The notes: generated by a model not told the origin, from the letters alone. DNA of 64,000 nt from Superficieibacter sp. HKU1 (GCF_029319185.1 NZ_CP119754.1:868001-932000), one strand, 5' to 3'. Shown: positions 51,637-62,649, numbered from the stretch's first letter. Numbers and translations are program-made.

Positions 51637-52595
51637 TCGCTAATCCACTGCGCGCGCTGCTGCGCGACGTCATGCGAGGAAAACTGCAGCGTGGTTTTCG
51701 GTTTTGCCAGATCGGCAAACCCTGCCGGCAGGGTGACGTCAGTGACCGGATACATCCAGTTGCCGGTTGGAATGGCATTCTGGAACGCCGGGGAAACCAT
51801 GAAGGTAAGGAATTTCTTCGCCAGTTCAGGCTGCTTGCTGGCCGCCGTACGGGCCGCGACTTCAACCTGGAGATAGTGACCTTCAGCAAAATCCGCGGCC
51901 GCGTACTGCGATTTTTTCTCTTCAATAATATGGTAGGCCGGAGAGGTGGTGTAGCTCAGCACCAGATCGCTTTCGCCTTTTAAGAACAGCCCGTAGGCTT
52001 CACTCCAGCCTTTGGTCACGGTAACGGTTTTTGCCGCCAGTTTCTGCCAGGCTTCTGATGTTTTATCACCGTAGACTTTTTGCATCCACAGCAGCAGACC
52101 CAGACCCGGCGTGCTGGTGCGCGGATCTTCATAAATTACGCGCCATTTCTGGTCGCTTTCCACCAGTTCCTTCAGGCTTTTCGGCGGATTTTTCAGCTTG
52201 TTTTTGTCATAGACAAACGCGAAGTAGCCGTAGTCGAAAGGCACGAAAGTATCGTTGTCCCAGCCGCCCGGCACCTTAACCGCGCTGACCGGCACGTCGC
52301 TTTTGGCAAACAGCTTAGTTTGCGTGGCGGCTTCCAGCAGGTTGTTATCCAGCCCCAGCACCACGTCGGCTTTGCTGTTTTTCCCTTCCATACGCAGGCG
52401 GTTGAGCAGCGATACGCCGTCTTCCAGCGCCACGAACTTCAGCTCGCAACCGCAGTCGGCTTCAAAGGCTTTTTTGACCACCGGCCCCGGTCCCCAGTCG
52501 GCGGAGAACGAGTCGTAGGTGTAGACGGTGAGTACCGGTTTAGCGAAAACAGGCGCGGCGACCAGCGCCAGCAGCGGCAGATATTTTTTTAACAC
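51612..52595 (-). CDS. thiB: Thiamin/TPP-binding periplasmic protein
   Basis: This 327-residue solute-binding protein captures thiamin, TMP and TPP in the periplasm. The signal peptide MLKKYLPLLALVAAPVFA is followed by the mature start KPVLTVYTYDSFSADWGPGP. The family cysteines are in ADCGCELKF. The start is GTG 52595 after GAGG. A TPP riboswitch precedes it and controls the operon. Confidence 0.97.
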   Translation of the reverse strand: MLKKYLPLLALVAAPVFAKPVLTVYTYDSFSADWGPGPVVKKAFEADCGCELKFVALEDGVSLLNRLRMEGKNSKADVVLGLDNNLLEAATQTKLFAKSDVPVSAVKVPGGWDNDTFVPFDYGYFAFVYDKNKLKNPPKSLKELVESDQKWRVIYEDPRTSTPGLGLLLWMQKVYGDKTSEAWQKLAAKTVTVTKGWSEAYGLFLKGESDLVLSYTTSPAYHIIEEKKSQYAAADFAEGHYLQVEVAARTAASKQPELAKKFLTFMVSPAFQNAIPTGNWMYPVTDVTLPAGFADLAKPKTTLQFSSHDVAQQRAQWISEWQRAVSR

Positions 52596-52643
52596 TTTGC
52601 ACCTCAGTAGATGGGTGGCAAAGGATTTTGAGCGGTAGCCTCA

Positions 52644-52713
52644 AATCCCTTCGCCGGCATTATCCGGATCAGGTTCGACGGGTATTTTCTCAGCTTTTAT
52701 CAGCACCCCGTTG
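52644..52713 (-). ncRNA. TPP (THI-box) riboswitch in the thiBPQ leader; SroA counterpart
   Basis: On the minus strand GGGGTGC, then GCTGAGA, ATACCCGTCGAACCTGATC and CCGGATAATGCCGGCGAAGG, in the order of the TPP aptamer. It begins about 115 bases before the thiB GTG. TPP binding should hide the Shine-Dalgarno and lower uptake. In E. coli the same leader is detected as the small RNA SroA. Confidence 0.95.
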
Positions 52714-52756
52714 AGCACGTTAACAGTGTAATAATTTTGTCAGTTTTCGGAAAGCA

Positions 52757-54412
52757 TTATGGCTCCGGCGGCGCAAACCAGGCGGATTTAAAGTCAAACC
52801 AGCCGAGGGTGTTCATCCGCAGGCCGCGCATACTGCGCTGCCCCTGAAGTACCAGCCAGTGATGGATCAGCGGCACAATATTCTGATTCACCTGTAACTG
52901 CTGGCTCCAGGTGGCCGGATTTAACTCGCCTCTGCGCCAGCGGCTGGCGTCTTCCTCCCAGTCAATCGGAATGCAATGGCGGATCAGCGGTACGTCGTAC
53001 AGATAGGCAAACAAGGAGAAATCGAGGGGGAGGGTAAAGTTGGCGCTGTTTAACCAGACGTCGCTGACCGCCTCGCCGCGATGCCACTCTTCATACTCCA
53101 GCTCCTGAATCTCCAGCTTCACCTGATGTTCGGCCAGCAGCGCCTTCATAATGCCGCCCATCATGCGGTGTTCAACGTGATCCTGATAATACGTCAGGGT
53201 GATGGTTTCCAGGCCCGCCGGTTTTTCACAGGCGCGACTCTGCGAGTGATGCCAGCGCGGCAGCAGGCCATAGGCCGGGAACCAGGTACTCTGGTAATGT
53301 TCTCCCGCGTGATACAGCATATTCGCCGGCTGAAAGAGGTGGCTCAGCCACTGGCGCACGGCTGGATTGCTGCCGCGCGGGCTACGGGCGTCAAATAGCA
53401 GGTAATAACATCCTTCCTCAAGACGGCTTTCTACCGCTTTTTCACTCTGCGTGGTGCCCTGAAGCGTCAGGCCACCATTAGGCTCCTCGCCGATTTCCGG
53501 TAGTACCCAGACGTTCACTTCATCAATGAGCGCCCGAAAACCAAAATAGTCGTCGAAGGCGTGGATCTTAAGCTGATTCTGGTTGTTACGCCCGACCGCA
53601 TACGGGCCGGTACCGACAGGCAGGCTCGAGAAATGGCTCATCGTTTCCCATTCGCGCGGCAGGATCATTGCCGAGGTATGCCCCAGAAGCCAGGGTAGCC
53701 AGTCATCGGGCTGGGTGAGGTGAATATCCAGCGTCCAGGGGGTAGGGGATTGAATACTGACGATATGCGAGAAGAGGGGGAGAGGATTGATTCGTTGCAG
53801 GGAGGTAATAATATCCTCCATTTCCAGCTCGCGACCATGGTGAAAATGGATACCGGGGCGCACAAAAAAGCGCCAGTGCAGCGGCGTAATTTGCTGCCAG
53901 TGGTGGGCAATATCGGCTTCCAGTTCCCCATTTTCCTCATTTACCCGGGTTAAGGCATTAAAGATCTGCCTTGCCATATGGATTTCCGAGCGGCGCAGGG
54001 CGGTACCGGGCAGCAGGCTTTTCATCGGGCGGTAATAGAGCACGCGCAAAATATGCCGTCCCTGACGAAAGCTGCGACCTAAATGAGAGACCAGCATCTG
54101 ACGCACCGTGGCTTTATCGCCCACCAGTTGAACCAGCTGGTCGATCCGATCCTGCTCCAGCAAATCCTCCGCTCGCTGCTGCTGGAGTGCCAGCCCGGTA
54201 TAGAGAAACGTCAGGCGTGACCGCTTGCCGCGTCCGGCTTCGGCCTCCCACGTCAGCCAGCCGCGGGCCTGCATGGTGTTCAGCAGCGTGCGCATATGAC
54301 GCCGCGAACAGTTCAGCAATTCCGCCAGCTCGTTGAGGGTGGTCTCCTGCGACTTGCCGTCACAGCACTGCCACAGGCGGATGAATTGTTGTTGCAGACG
54401 GCCAGATGACAT
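52757..54412 (-). CDS. sgrR: Sugar-phosphate stress activator SgrR
   Basis: This 551-residue regulator senses glucose-phosphate stress and activates sgrS and itself-linked genes. The N-terminal DNA-binding part contains [29 protein letters not shown]. The rest is a solute-binding-protein-like domain ([39 protein letters not shown]), as in oligopeptide-binding proteins. It is divergent from sgrS with a 67-base promoter gap. Confidence 0.97.
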   Translation of the reverse strand: MSSGRLQQQFIRLWQCCDGKSQETTLNELAELLNCSRRHMRTLLNTMQARGWLTWEAEAGRGKRSRLTFLYTGLALQQQRAEDLLEQDRIDQLVQLVGDKATVRQMLVSHLGRSFRQGRHILRVLYYRPMKSLLPGTALRRSEIHMARQIFNALTRVNEENGELEADIAHHWQQITPLHWRFFVRPGIHFHHGRELEMEDIITSLQRINPLPLFSHIVSIQSPTPWTLDIHLTQPDDWLPWLLGHTSAMILPREWETMSHFSSLPVGTGPYAVGRNNQNQLKIHAFDDYFGFRALIDEVNVWVLPEIGEEPNGGLTLQGTTQSEKAVESRLEEGCYYLLFDARSPRGSNPAVRQWLSHLFQPANMLYHAGEHYQSTWFPAYGLLPRWHHSQSRACEKPAGLETITLTYYQDHVEHRMMGGIMKALLAEHQVKLEIQELEYEEWHRGEAVSDVWLNSANFTLPLDFSLFAYLYDVPLIRHCIPIDWEEDASRWRRGELNPATWSQQLQVNQNIVPLIHHWLVLQGQRSMRGLRMNTLGWFDFKSAWFAPPEP

Positions 54413-54479
54413 AAAAGGGGAACTCCTGATGAAAACCCAGCAATTTATTTATCCCCATATTAAGCCAATAATCATCAGC

Positions 54480-54771
54480 GATGAAGCAAGGAGGTGGAAT
54501 ATGCAGAGGTTATCTACCCGTCAGTTTTACCTGCGCTATTTTATTGCAACACAGGAAGTGTCCTGGCTGGCCCGTCAGAGCGCACGGCAGCGACTGAAGT
54601 TGCTTGAAGAACTGATGCAGTGGGACGTTACAAATCCGGTCTCTGATTCTGTTCATCCTCAGGAGGCAACATTACCTGAACGCTGAACGCATCGCTGACT
54701 TGCAGACATCATGTGTGACTGAGTATTGGTGTAATATCACCCGCCAGCAGATTATTTCTGCTGGCTTTTTT
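54480..54771 (+). ncRNA. sgrS: Small RNA SgrS (dual-function sugar-phosphate stress RNA)
   Basis: The 5' end GATGAAGCAAG matches E. coli SgrS. The ptsG-pairing region GTGTGACTGAGTATTGGTGT (54713-54732) appears intact. The Hfq-binding 3' end is the terminator GCCAGCAG (54743-54750) / CTGCTGGC (54758-54765) with a T run. At about 292 bases it is longer than the 227 of E. coli because the sgrT region is longer. With Hfq it blocks ptsG mRNA translation when sugar phosphates build up. Confidence 0.93.
54501..54686 (+). CDS. sgrT: SgrT, glucose-PTS inhibitor peptide encoded inside SgrS
   Basis: This 61-residue peptide shares the core of E. coli SgrT: RQFYLRYFIATQEVSWLARQSARQRL...LLEELMQWD. It extends further at the N-terminus (MQRLST) and at the C-terminus (TNPVSDSVHPQEATLPER) than the 43-residue E. 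coli form. GGAGGTGG lies just before ATG 54501. SgrT inhibits the EIICB-Glc transporter directly. The whole coding region lies in SgrS, upstream of the base-pairing segment. Confidence 0.9.
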   Translation: MQRLSTRQFYLRYFIATQEVSWLARQSARQRLKLLEELMQWDVTNPVSDSVHPQEATLPER

Positions 54772-54808
54772 CGTTTTCATTTTTGCTTGTGCGCGTAAGG
54801 GATATTTC

Positions 54809-55987
54809 ATGCTCTGGGTAATGACGATGGCACGGCGGCTTAATGGTGTGTATGCCGCATTTATGATCGTAGCGTTTATGATGGGCATTGCGGGAGCATT
54901 GCAGGCACCCACGCTGAGCCTGTTTTTGAGCCGTGACGTTGGAGCAGAACCGTTCTGGGTTGGGCTATTTTATACCGTTAACGCCATCGCCGGGATCCTG
55001 ATCAGTCTTTTGCTGGCAAAACGTTCCGACAGCCGGGGCGACAGGCGAAAATTAATTATGTTTTGCTGCCTGATGGCGGTGGGCAACGCGCTGTTGTTCG
55101 CCTTCAATCGTCACTATCTGACGCTGATCACCTGTGGTGTACTGCTGGCTTCGCTGGCTAATACGGCTATGCCACAGCTTTTCGCGCTGGCCCGGGAATA
55201 TGCCGATAATTCGGCGCGTGAAGTGGTGATGTTCAGCTCGGTTATGCGTGCGCAGCTCTCGCTGGCATGGGTTATCGGCCCGCCGCTGGCCTTTATGCTG
55301 GCGCTGAATTATGGCTTTACCACCATGTTCACTGTCGCCGCCGGCCTTTTTTTAATCAGCCTGTCGCTGATTGTGCTAATGCTACCTTCGGTAGAGAGAG
55401 TCGAGCAGCCCGCCGATGTGGCGATAACGCAGGTCAGCGGCTGGCGGAATAACAACGTCCGCATGCTGTTTATCGCCTCTACGCTGATGTGGACCTGTAA
55501 CACCATGTATATCATCGATATGCCGCTGTGGATCAGTCAGGATTTAGGCCTGCCAGATAAGCTGGCCGGAATATTGATGGGTACCGCGGCCGGTCTGGAA
55601 ATCCCGGCGATGATTATTGCAGGCTATTACGTTAAGCGCATCGGCAAACGCAAAATGATGATGGTTGCTACCGTGGCTGGGGTGCTGTTCTATGCCGGGT
55701 TACTTTTCTTTCACAGTCAGCAGGCATTACTGATCCTCCAGCTCTTTAATGCGGTCTTTATCGGCATTGTGGCGGGTATCGGTATGCTGTGGTTTCAGGA
55801 TCTGATGCCAGGTCGGGCAGGGGCGGCGACCACATTATTTACCAATAGTATTTCAACTGGCGTGATCCTGGCGGGCATGATTCAGGGGGCGCTGGCGCAA
55901 AGTTTTGGTCATACGGCGGTCTACTGGGCGATTGCGGCGATCTCGCTACTCACGACAGGCATTACCAGCCGGGTGAAAGAGGGATAA
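54809..55987 (+). CDS. setA: Sugar efflux transporter SetA
   Basis: This 392-residue major-facilitator transporter exports glucose and lactose analogues and helps in glucose-phosphate stress. The N-terminus MLWVMTMARRLNGVYAAFMIV, the loop LAKRSDSRGDRRKLIMFCC with the MFS A-motif, and GIGMLWFQDLMPGRAGAATTLFTNS in the C-terminal half identify it. About 12 membrane segments are seen. It lies downstream of the SgrS terminator and is partly co-transcribed with sgrS in E. coli. The hok repeat begins 15 bases after its stop. Confidence 0.97.
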   Translation: MLWVMTMARRLNGVYAAFMIVAFMMGIAGALQAPTLSLFLSRDVGAEPFWVGLFYTVNAIAGILISLLLAKRSDSRGDRRKLIMFCCLMAVGNALLFAFNRHYLTLITCGVLLASLANTAMPQLFALAREYADNSAREVVMFSSVMRAQLSLAWVIGPPLAFMLALNYGFTTMFTVAAGLFLISLSLIVLMLPSVERVEQPADVAITQVSGWRNNNVRMLFIASTLMWTCNTMYIIDMPLWISQDLGLPDKLAGILMGTAAGLEIPAMIIAGYYVKRIGKRKMMMVATVAGVLFYAGLLFFHSQQALLILQLFNAVFIGIVAGIGMLWFQDLMPGRAGAATTLFTNSISTGVILAGMIQGALAQSFGHTAVYWAIAAISLLTTGITSRVKEG

Positions 55988-56118
55988 ATGCCGGATATAT
56001 TTTCTGGAAGGTAACTCGTAAAAACGACACGGCAGGGATTACAGCAGGCGACGAGAGGAATAGAGTCAGCGGCGGGTGCTTGAGGCTGTATGCCTGAAGC
56101 GCTGGCTGAATGGCATGC

Positions 56119-56160
56119 AGAGAAAAGCCCCACCCGACTATAAATCGAATGAGGCCAGTT
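56119..56160 (-). ncRNA. Candidate Sok antisense RNA, copy A
   Basis: The leader before mok (AGAAAAGCCCCACCC and onward to GAGGCC) aligns in layout with the Sok target of plasmid R1 hok, where an antisense RNA is made from the opposite strand. Only the layout and the GGGGCTTTTCT end on the minus strand support it, so the exact ends are not known. Confidence 0.4.
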
Positions 56161-56162
56161 TC

Positions 56163-56252
56163 ATGCCTAAGCAACATGAGAATAGCCTCTTAACTGCTGG
56201 AAAGCAACGACGGAGGCCGGAATGCCGAAACGTAATCTGCTGTATGGATTAA
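56163..56252 (+). CDS. Mok leader peptide, copy A
   Basis: A 29-residue ORF, MPKQHENSLLTAGKQRRRPE to Asp, overlaps the hok start by 31 bases in another frame. R1 Mok begins MSSPHQDSLL, a similar pattern. Translation of mok is required to open hok in this family, and Sok blocks mok. Confidence 0.7.
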   Translation: MPKQHENSLLTAGKQRRRPECRNVICCMD

Positions 56253-56374
56253 TGGTGATGTGCTTCACCGTTCTGGTATTTACCTGGATGGTGCGCGACA
56301 CGCTGTGTGAGCTGCACCTGAAGCGGGGAAATACAGAGTTCGCGGCGATTTTGGCCTGTGAAGTGAAACGTTAA
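56222..56374 (+). CDS. Hok-family type I toxin, copy A
   Basis: This 50-residue toxin begins MPKRNLLYGLMVMCFTVLVF. It has an N-terminal transmembrane helix, then VRDTLCELHLKRGNTEFAAILACEVKR, with the two cysteines and RD-LCE pattern typical of Hok/Gef proteins. Hok proteins insert in the inner membrane and collapse membrane potential. ATG 56222 follows GGAGGCCGGA. The mRNA probably starts near 56074, where GGGTGCTTGAGGC can pair with the 3' end at 56420-56433. Copy B is 43 of 50 residues or so the same by eye. Chromosomal copies are often silent. Confidence 0.88.
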   Translation: MPKRNLLYGLMVMCFTVLVFTWMVRDTLCELHLKRGNTEFAAILACEVKR

Positions 56375-56381
56375 GAGCTCA

Positions 56382-56401
56382 GGCGGGGAGCAATCCCCGC
56401 C
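56382..56401 (+). terminator. Hairpin after hok copy A
   Basis: GGCGGGGA (56382-56389) and TCCCCGCC (56394-56401) form an 8-bp stem with a GCAA loop, 7 bases after the hok stop. The full-length hok mRNA probably runs on to the fold-back element at 56420-56433. Confidence 0.6.
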
Positions 56402-56436
56402 GATCGTGATGTTAAGGCAGCCTCAATGCACCCTTT

Positions 56437-57210
56437 TCACGAGAGAATCGACATTATTTCACGCAGAGTACCGATGTCAATCTGCCCGGGCGCAGAGACC
56501 TGACCCGCGGTACCAAAGGTCATTGCAGAACCAAAGAGGCCACCAGTTACCCGGCTGACACCGCCCATTTTACCCATCGACATGGTGATGACAGGGCGCG
56601 TGGCATGCTGTTGATTCATGGTTAATGTCGCTTCCAGCAGTCGCAGTACGTCTTCAGCACACTGCGGCATAACGGCGATTTTAGGCAGGTCGGCACCCAG
56701 ATCCTGCATCCGGCACAGGCGGTGGATAATCTCTTCTTTGGCTGGCGTTTTCACAAAGTCATGGCTGCTCATAATGACGTTAACCCCTGCCGCATGCGCC
56801 GCATCAACGGCCTTCCGAATACGCGTCTCGTCATTAAACAGTTCGATATCAATAATATCTACCAGGCCACTGCTCGCTGCCAGGTGATTCAGAGCGAAGT
56901 AGGCCTCATCGGGCAGTTCGCTTTCTCCGCCTTCTTTTTTGCTGCGAAACGTAAAGATGAGCGGTATCGGGGCTAATATCTGGTGAATAGCCTGTAGCGC
57001 CTGCATCACCCGCTCCGGGCTGGCAACATCGGCATAGTGATCGACGCGCCATTCAATAATATCGGCACCCGCGTCGGTCAGAGCCTGCGCTCGCTGCTGT
57101 AGTTCTTCCAGAGATTTGCCTATCAGGGGGACGCAAATACGCGTTTCTCCTTCGCGAAAGGTAATATTTTTAACGCTAACCGATTTATCCATTTTATTTT
57201 CTGCCATCAT
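56437..57210 (-). CDS. Type I 3-dehydroquinate dehydratase paralogue
   Basis: This 257-residue protein is related to AroD and complete by motif. The catalytic Schiff-base Lys is in LPKIAVMPQ and the general base His in IMSSHDF. Glu and Arg of the substrate site are in EWRVDHYAD and LIFTFRSKKEGGE, and the C-terminal lid reads GGLFGSAMTFG. The E. coli AroD gene maps elsewhere, so this is likely a second, paralogous copy that acts in the shikimate pathway or in quinate/shikimate use. I chose ATG 57210, 7 bases after GAGGG; the frame is open 16 codons further. It is convergent with hok A and ends where its repeat ends. Confidence 0.85.
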   Translation of the reverse strand: MMAENKMDKSVSVKNITFREGETRICVPLIGKSLEELQQRAQALTDAGADIIEWRVDHYADVASPERVMQALQAIHQILAPIPLIFTFRSKKEGGESELPDEAYFALNHLAASSGLVDIIDIELFNDETRIRKAVDAAHAAGVNVIMSSHDFVKTPAKEEIIHRLCRMQDLGADLPKIAVMPQCAEDVLRLLEATLTMNQQHATRPVITMSMGKMGGVSRVTGGLFGSAMTFGTAGQVSAPGQIDIGTLREIMSILS

Positions 57211-57396
57211 CAATCGCCCTCTCTGATGGTGACGATAGCCGAAGTCACGTTCAAGCACAAAACCTTAAAAGCAGAAAAATTCTGGAAGGCAACTCGTGAA
57301 AAATATACGGCAGGGGTTACAGCGGGTAACGACAGGAATAGAGTCAGCGGCGGGTGCTTGAGGCTGTATGCCTGAAGCGCTGGCTGAATGGCATGC

Positions 57397-57440
57397 AGAG
57401 AAAAGCCCCACCCGACTATAAATCGAATGAGGCCAGTTTC
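57397..57440 (-). ncRNA. Candidate Sok antisense RNA, copy B
   Basis: The counterpart of the copy A element, with the same leader sequence between AGAGAAAAGCCCC and the mok ATG. Evidence is by layout only, and the ends are approximate. Confidence 0.4.
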
Positions 57441-57530
57441 ATGCCTGAACAACATGAGAATAGCCTCTTAACTGCTGTAAAGCAACGACGGAGGCCGGAA
57501 TGCCGAAACGTAATCTGCTGTATGGATTAA
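57441..57530 (+). CDS. Mok leader peptide, copy B
   Basis: A 29-residue ORF beginning MPEQHENSLLTAVKQRRRPE overlaps the hok start in another frame, as in copy A, with two amino acid changes. Confidence 0.7.
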   Translation: MPEQHENSLLTAVKQRRRPECRNVICCMD

Positions 57531-57652
57531 TGGTGGTATGTTTCACCATGCTGATATTCACCTGGATAGTGCGCGACACGCTGTGTGAGCTGCACCTGAA
57601 ACGGGGAAATACAGAGTTGACGGTGATGTTGGCCTGTGAAGTTAAACGTTAA
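57500..57652 (+). CDS. Hok-family type I toxin, copy B
   Basis: This 50-residue toxin begins MPKRNLLYGLMVVCFTMLIF and ends TELTVMLACEVKR. It keeps the N-terminal helix, VRDTLCELHLKRGN and both cysteines. ATG 57500 is preceded by GGAGGCCGGA. The leader element GGGTGCTTGAGGC (57352-57364) is complementary, apart from one extra base, to GCCTCAACGCACCC (57698-57711), the 5'-3' closure of hok mRNAs. It is convergent with leuD. Both copies appear intact. Confidence 0.88.
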   Translation: MPKRNLLYGLMVVCFTMLIFTWIVRDTLCELHLKRGNTELTVMLACEVKR

Positions 57653-57659
57653 GAGCTCA

Positions 57660-57679
57660 GGCGGGGAGTAATCCCCGCC
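57660..57679 (+). terminator. Hairpin after hok copy B
   Basis: GGCGGGGA (57660-57667) and TCCCCGCC (57672-57679) pair around GTAA, as in copy A. The mRNA probably reads on to the fold-back element. Confidence 0.6.
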
Positions 57680-57715
57680 GATCGTGAAGTTTGAGTAGCC
57701 TCAACGCACCCCTTT

Positions 57716-58321
57716 TTACCCCATAAACGCAGGCTGCTTATTTTCATAGGCGGCAATGGCGTTATCGTGCTGCAGCGTCAGACCGATGCTGTCCAGACCG
57801 TTCAGCATGCAGTGGCGACGAAATGCATCGAGAGTAAAGCCGTAGGTTTTATCCCCCGCCTTCACTACCTGCGCTTCCAGATCCACCTCGAAGGTTATCC
57901 CCGGATTCGCCTGCACCAGCGTAAACAGTTCGTCGACCTGTTCATCGCTGAGCGTGACCGGCAGCAGCTGGTTGTTGAAACTATTGCCATAAAAAATGTC
58001 GGCAAAGCTCGGAGCAATGACAACCCTGAAGCCGTAATCGGTCAGCGCCCACGGTGCGTGCTCGCGCGACGAGCCGCAGCCGAAGTTTTCCCGCGCCAGC
58101 AGAATCGACGCGCCTTTATATTCCGGGAAGTTCAGCACGAATTCCGGGTTGGGCTGTTGACCATGTTCGTCCAGGAAACGCCAGTCGTTAAACAGGTGCG
58201 CGCCAAAACCGGTACGGGTCACCTTCTGTAAAAACTGTTTTGGGATAATGGCGTCGGTATCGACGTTTGCGGCATCCAGCGGAACCACCAGGCCAGTATG
58301 CTGCGTAAATTTTTCTGCCAT
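57716..58321 (-). CDS. leuD: 3-isopropylmalate dehydratase small subunit
   Basis: This 201-residue subunit forms the swivelling half of isopropylmalate isomerase in leucine synthesis. Visible lines are [24 protein letters not shown], the small-subunit motif [30 protein letters not shown], and NQLLPVTL. It is 11 bases behind leuC and last in the leuABCD operon. Its stop is the right boundary of hok repeat B. Confidence 0.98.
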   Translation of the reverse strand: MAEKFTQHTGLVVPLDAANVDTDAIIPKQFLQKVTRTGFGAHLFNDWRFLDEHGQQPNPEFVLNFPEYKGASILLARENFGCGSSREHAPWALTDYGFRVVIAPSFADIFYGNSFNNQLLPVTLSDEQVDELFTLVQANPGITFEVDLEAQVVKAGDKTYGFTLDAFRRHCMLNGLDSIGLTLQHDNAIAAYENKQPAFMG

Positions 58322-58332
58322 GATGTTTTTCC

Positions 58333-59733
58333 TTATTTGATGCTGCGAATATCGGCAAAATGGCCGGAAATGGCTGCTGCGGCGGCCATTGCCGGACTAA
58401 CCAGATGGGTACGTCCGCCGCGACCCTGACGACCTTCGAAGTTACGGTTGCTGGTGGACGCGCAACGCTCGCCGGGGTTCAGGCGGTCGTTGTTCATCGC
58501 CAGGCACATGGAGCAGCCGGGCAGACGCCATTCAAAACCGGCGTCGATGAAAATCTTGTCCAGGCCTTCCGCTTCCGCCTGCGCTTTCACCGGGCCAGAA
58601 CCCGGCACCACCAGCGCCTGAACGCCAGGAGCCACCTTACGACCGCGGGCGATTTCCGCCGCCGCGCGCAGATCTTCGATACGCGAGTTGGTACAGGATC
58701 CAATAAACACTTTATCGATCGCCACGTCAGTCAACGGTATGCCCGGTTTCAGTCCCATATAGGCCAGTGCTTTTTCGGCGCTGGCGCGTTCAACCGGATC
58801 GCTAAAGGAGGCGGGATCGGGAATGATCTCGTTAACGGAGATCACCTGGCCGGGGTTGGTGCCCCAGGTCACCTGCGGCGCAATTTCTTCTGCCTGCAAC
58901 GTAACGACGCTGTCAAAATGCGCGCCGTCATCGGTGTTCAGGGTTTTCCAGTACGCTACCGCGTCGTCAAAATCCTTACCTTTCGGCGCATGCAGGCGCC
59001 CTCTGACATAATTAAAGGTGGTCTCATCCGGCGCGACCAGGCCCGCTTTGGCCCCCATCTCAATTGCCATATTGCACAGGGTCATCCGACCTTCCATGCT
59101 CAGGGCGCGAATAGCATCGCCACAGAATTCGACCACGTGGCCGGTGCCACCCGCGCTGCCGGTTTTGCCAATGATCGCCAGCACGATGTCTTTGGCGGTA
59201 ATGCCCGGCGCGGCGGTGCCCTGAACCTCAATTTTCATGGTTTTTGCGCGGCCCTGTTTCAGGGTCTGCGTTGCCAGTACGTGTTCCACTTCTGACGTGC
59301 CAATGCCAAAAGCCAGCGCGCCAAATGCGCCGTGAGTCGCAGTGTGCGAGTCGCCGCAGACAATAGTCATCCCCGGCAGCGTTACGCCCTGTTCCGGTCC
59401 CATGACGTGAACAATGCCCTGATAAGGGTGATTGAGATCGTACAGCTCAACGCCAAACTCCTTGCAGTTTTTGATCAGCTCCTGCATCTGGATACGGGCC
59501 ATTTCGCCCGAAGCGTTAATGTCTTTGGTTTGCGTCGAGACGTTGTGGTCCATCGTCGCAAAGGTTTTACCCGGCTGACGCACCGGACGACCATGCGCAC
59601 GCAGGCCGTCAAACGCCTGCGGCGAGGTCACTTCATGGACCAGATGACGGTCAATATACAGCAGCGGGGTTTCGTCTGGCGCTTCATACACCACGTGGGC
59701 GTCAAACAATTTTTCATAGAGCGTCTTAGCCAT
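58333..59733 (-). CDS. leuC: 3-isopropylmalate dehydratase large subunit
   Basis: This 466-residue aconitase-like subunit carries the 4Fe-4S cluster. The cluster cysteines are in [10 protein letters not shown] and [11 protein letters not shown]. The substrate site includes [31 protein letters not shown] chose ATG 59733 for [15 protein letters not shown]; an ATG two codons earlier is nearer to the ribosome site and less likely. It begins 2 bases after the leuB stop. Confidence 0.98.
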   Translation of the reverse strand: MAKTLYEKLFDAHVVYEAPDETPLLYIDRHLVHEVTSPQAFDGLRAHGRPVRQPGKTFATMDHNVSTQTKDINASGEMARIQMQELIKNCKEFGVELYDLNHPYQGIVHVMGPEQGVTLPGMTIVCGDSHTATHGAFGALAFGIGTSEVEHVLATQTLKQGRAKTMKIEVQGTAAPGITAKDIVLAIIGKTGSAGGTGHVVEFCGDAIRALSMEGRMTLCNMAIEMGAKAGLVAPDETTFNYVRGRLHAPKGKDFDDAVAYWKTLNTDDGAHFDSVVTLQAEEIAPQVTWGTNPGQVISVNEIIPDPASFSDPVERASAEKALAYMGLKPGIPLTDVAIDKVFIGSCTNSRIEDLRAAAEIARGRKVAPGVQALVVPGSGPVKAQAEAEGLDKIFIDAGFEWRLPGCSMCLAMNNDRLNPGERCASTSNRNFEGRQGRGGRTHLVSPAMAAAAAISGHFADIRSIK

Positions 59734-59735
59734 GA

Positions 59736-62398
<2,663 letters not shown>

Positions 62399-62444
62399 GG
62401 TTTAGGTCCTTGTTGTCTGTCCGGGGCGCTTTGCTACGAGCATA

Positions 62445-62473
62445 AAAAAACCCGCGCAATGGCGCGGGTTTTT
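62445..62473 (-). terminator. leu operon attenuator terminator
   Basis: On the minus strand AAAACCCGCGCC and GCGCGGGTTTTTTT form a strong hairpin (loop ATT) with a T run, between leuL and leuA. It is the attenuator of the leu operon. Confidence 0.9.
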
Positions 62474-62489
62474 ATCTTACTGAAGAGGC

Positions 62490-62576
62490 TTAATGTTGAT
62501 TTTCGCCCGCCAGTCTACCGCGCAGATGAGTTGCGTTTAGTAGTAGTAGACCGGTGAAGCGAGTAGTGGAAATCAT
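62490..62576 (-). CDS. leuL: leu operon leader peptide
   Basis: This 28-residue peptide is MISTTRFTGLLLLNATHLRG to Gln-His. It holds four consecutive leucines, all coded CTA, a rare codon. When leucyl-tRNA is scarce the ribosome stalls here and an antiterminator forms; otherwise the 62445-62473 hairpin stops transcription. The RFTGLLLLNA core matches E. coli and Salmonella LeuL, while the ends differ. Confidence 0.93.
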   Translation of the reverse strand: MISTTRFTGLLLLNATHLRGRLAGENQH

Positions 62577-62612
62577 TTAAGCCATGCTCCAGATGAATAC
62601 GATATACCTTTA

Positions 62613-62641
62613 GTGGTACTGGATAGCCCGGACGATGTCAA
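62613..62641 (-). promoter_or_regulatory. leu operon promoter
   Basis: On the minus strand TTGACA (62636-62641) with a 17-base gap leads to TACCAC (62613-62618). A strong -35 with a weak -10 is the pattern known for the E. coli and Salmonella leu promoter, which depends on supercoiling and LeuO relay. Confidence 0.6.
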
Positions 62642-62649
62642 CCCTTATG

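Larger units (their letters stand above)
56003..56437. repeat. Direct repeat copy A carrying a hok/mok locus
   Basis: A 435-base segment from TCTGGAAGGTAACTCG to the ACCCTTTT at the end is repeated almost identically at 57281-57717. The right end meets the stop codon of the aroD-like gene, just as copy B meets the stop codon of leuD. It holds one complete type I toxin locus. Confidence 0.9.
57281..57717. repeat. Direct repeat copy B carrying a hok/mok locus
   Basis: A 437-base near copy of 56003-56437, in the same orientation. Differences are mostly single bases. The right boundary coincides with the leuD stop codon. Its left boundary lies about 70 bases before the aroD-like start. Confidence 0.9.

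Noticed and set aside
56003..57717. A composite transposon made of two repeats around a cargo gene
   Set aside because: The repeats encode only hok/mok loci. No transposase, terminal inverted repeats or target duplication is visible.
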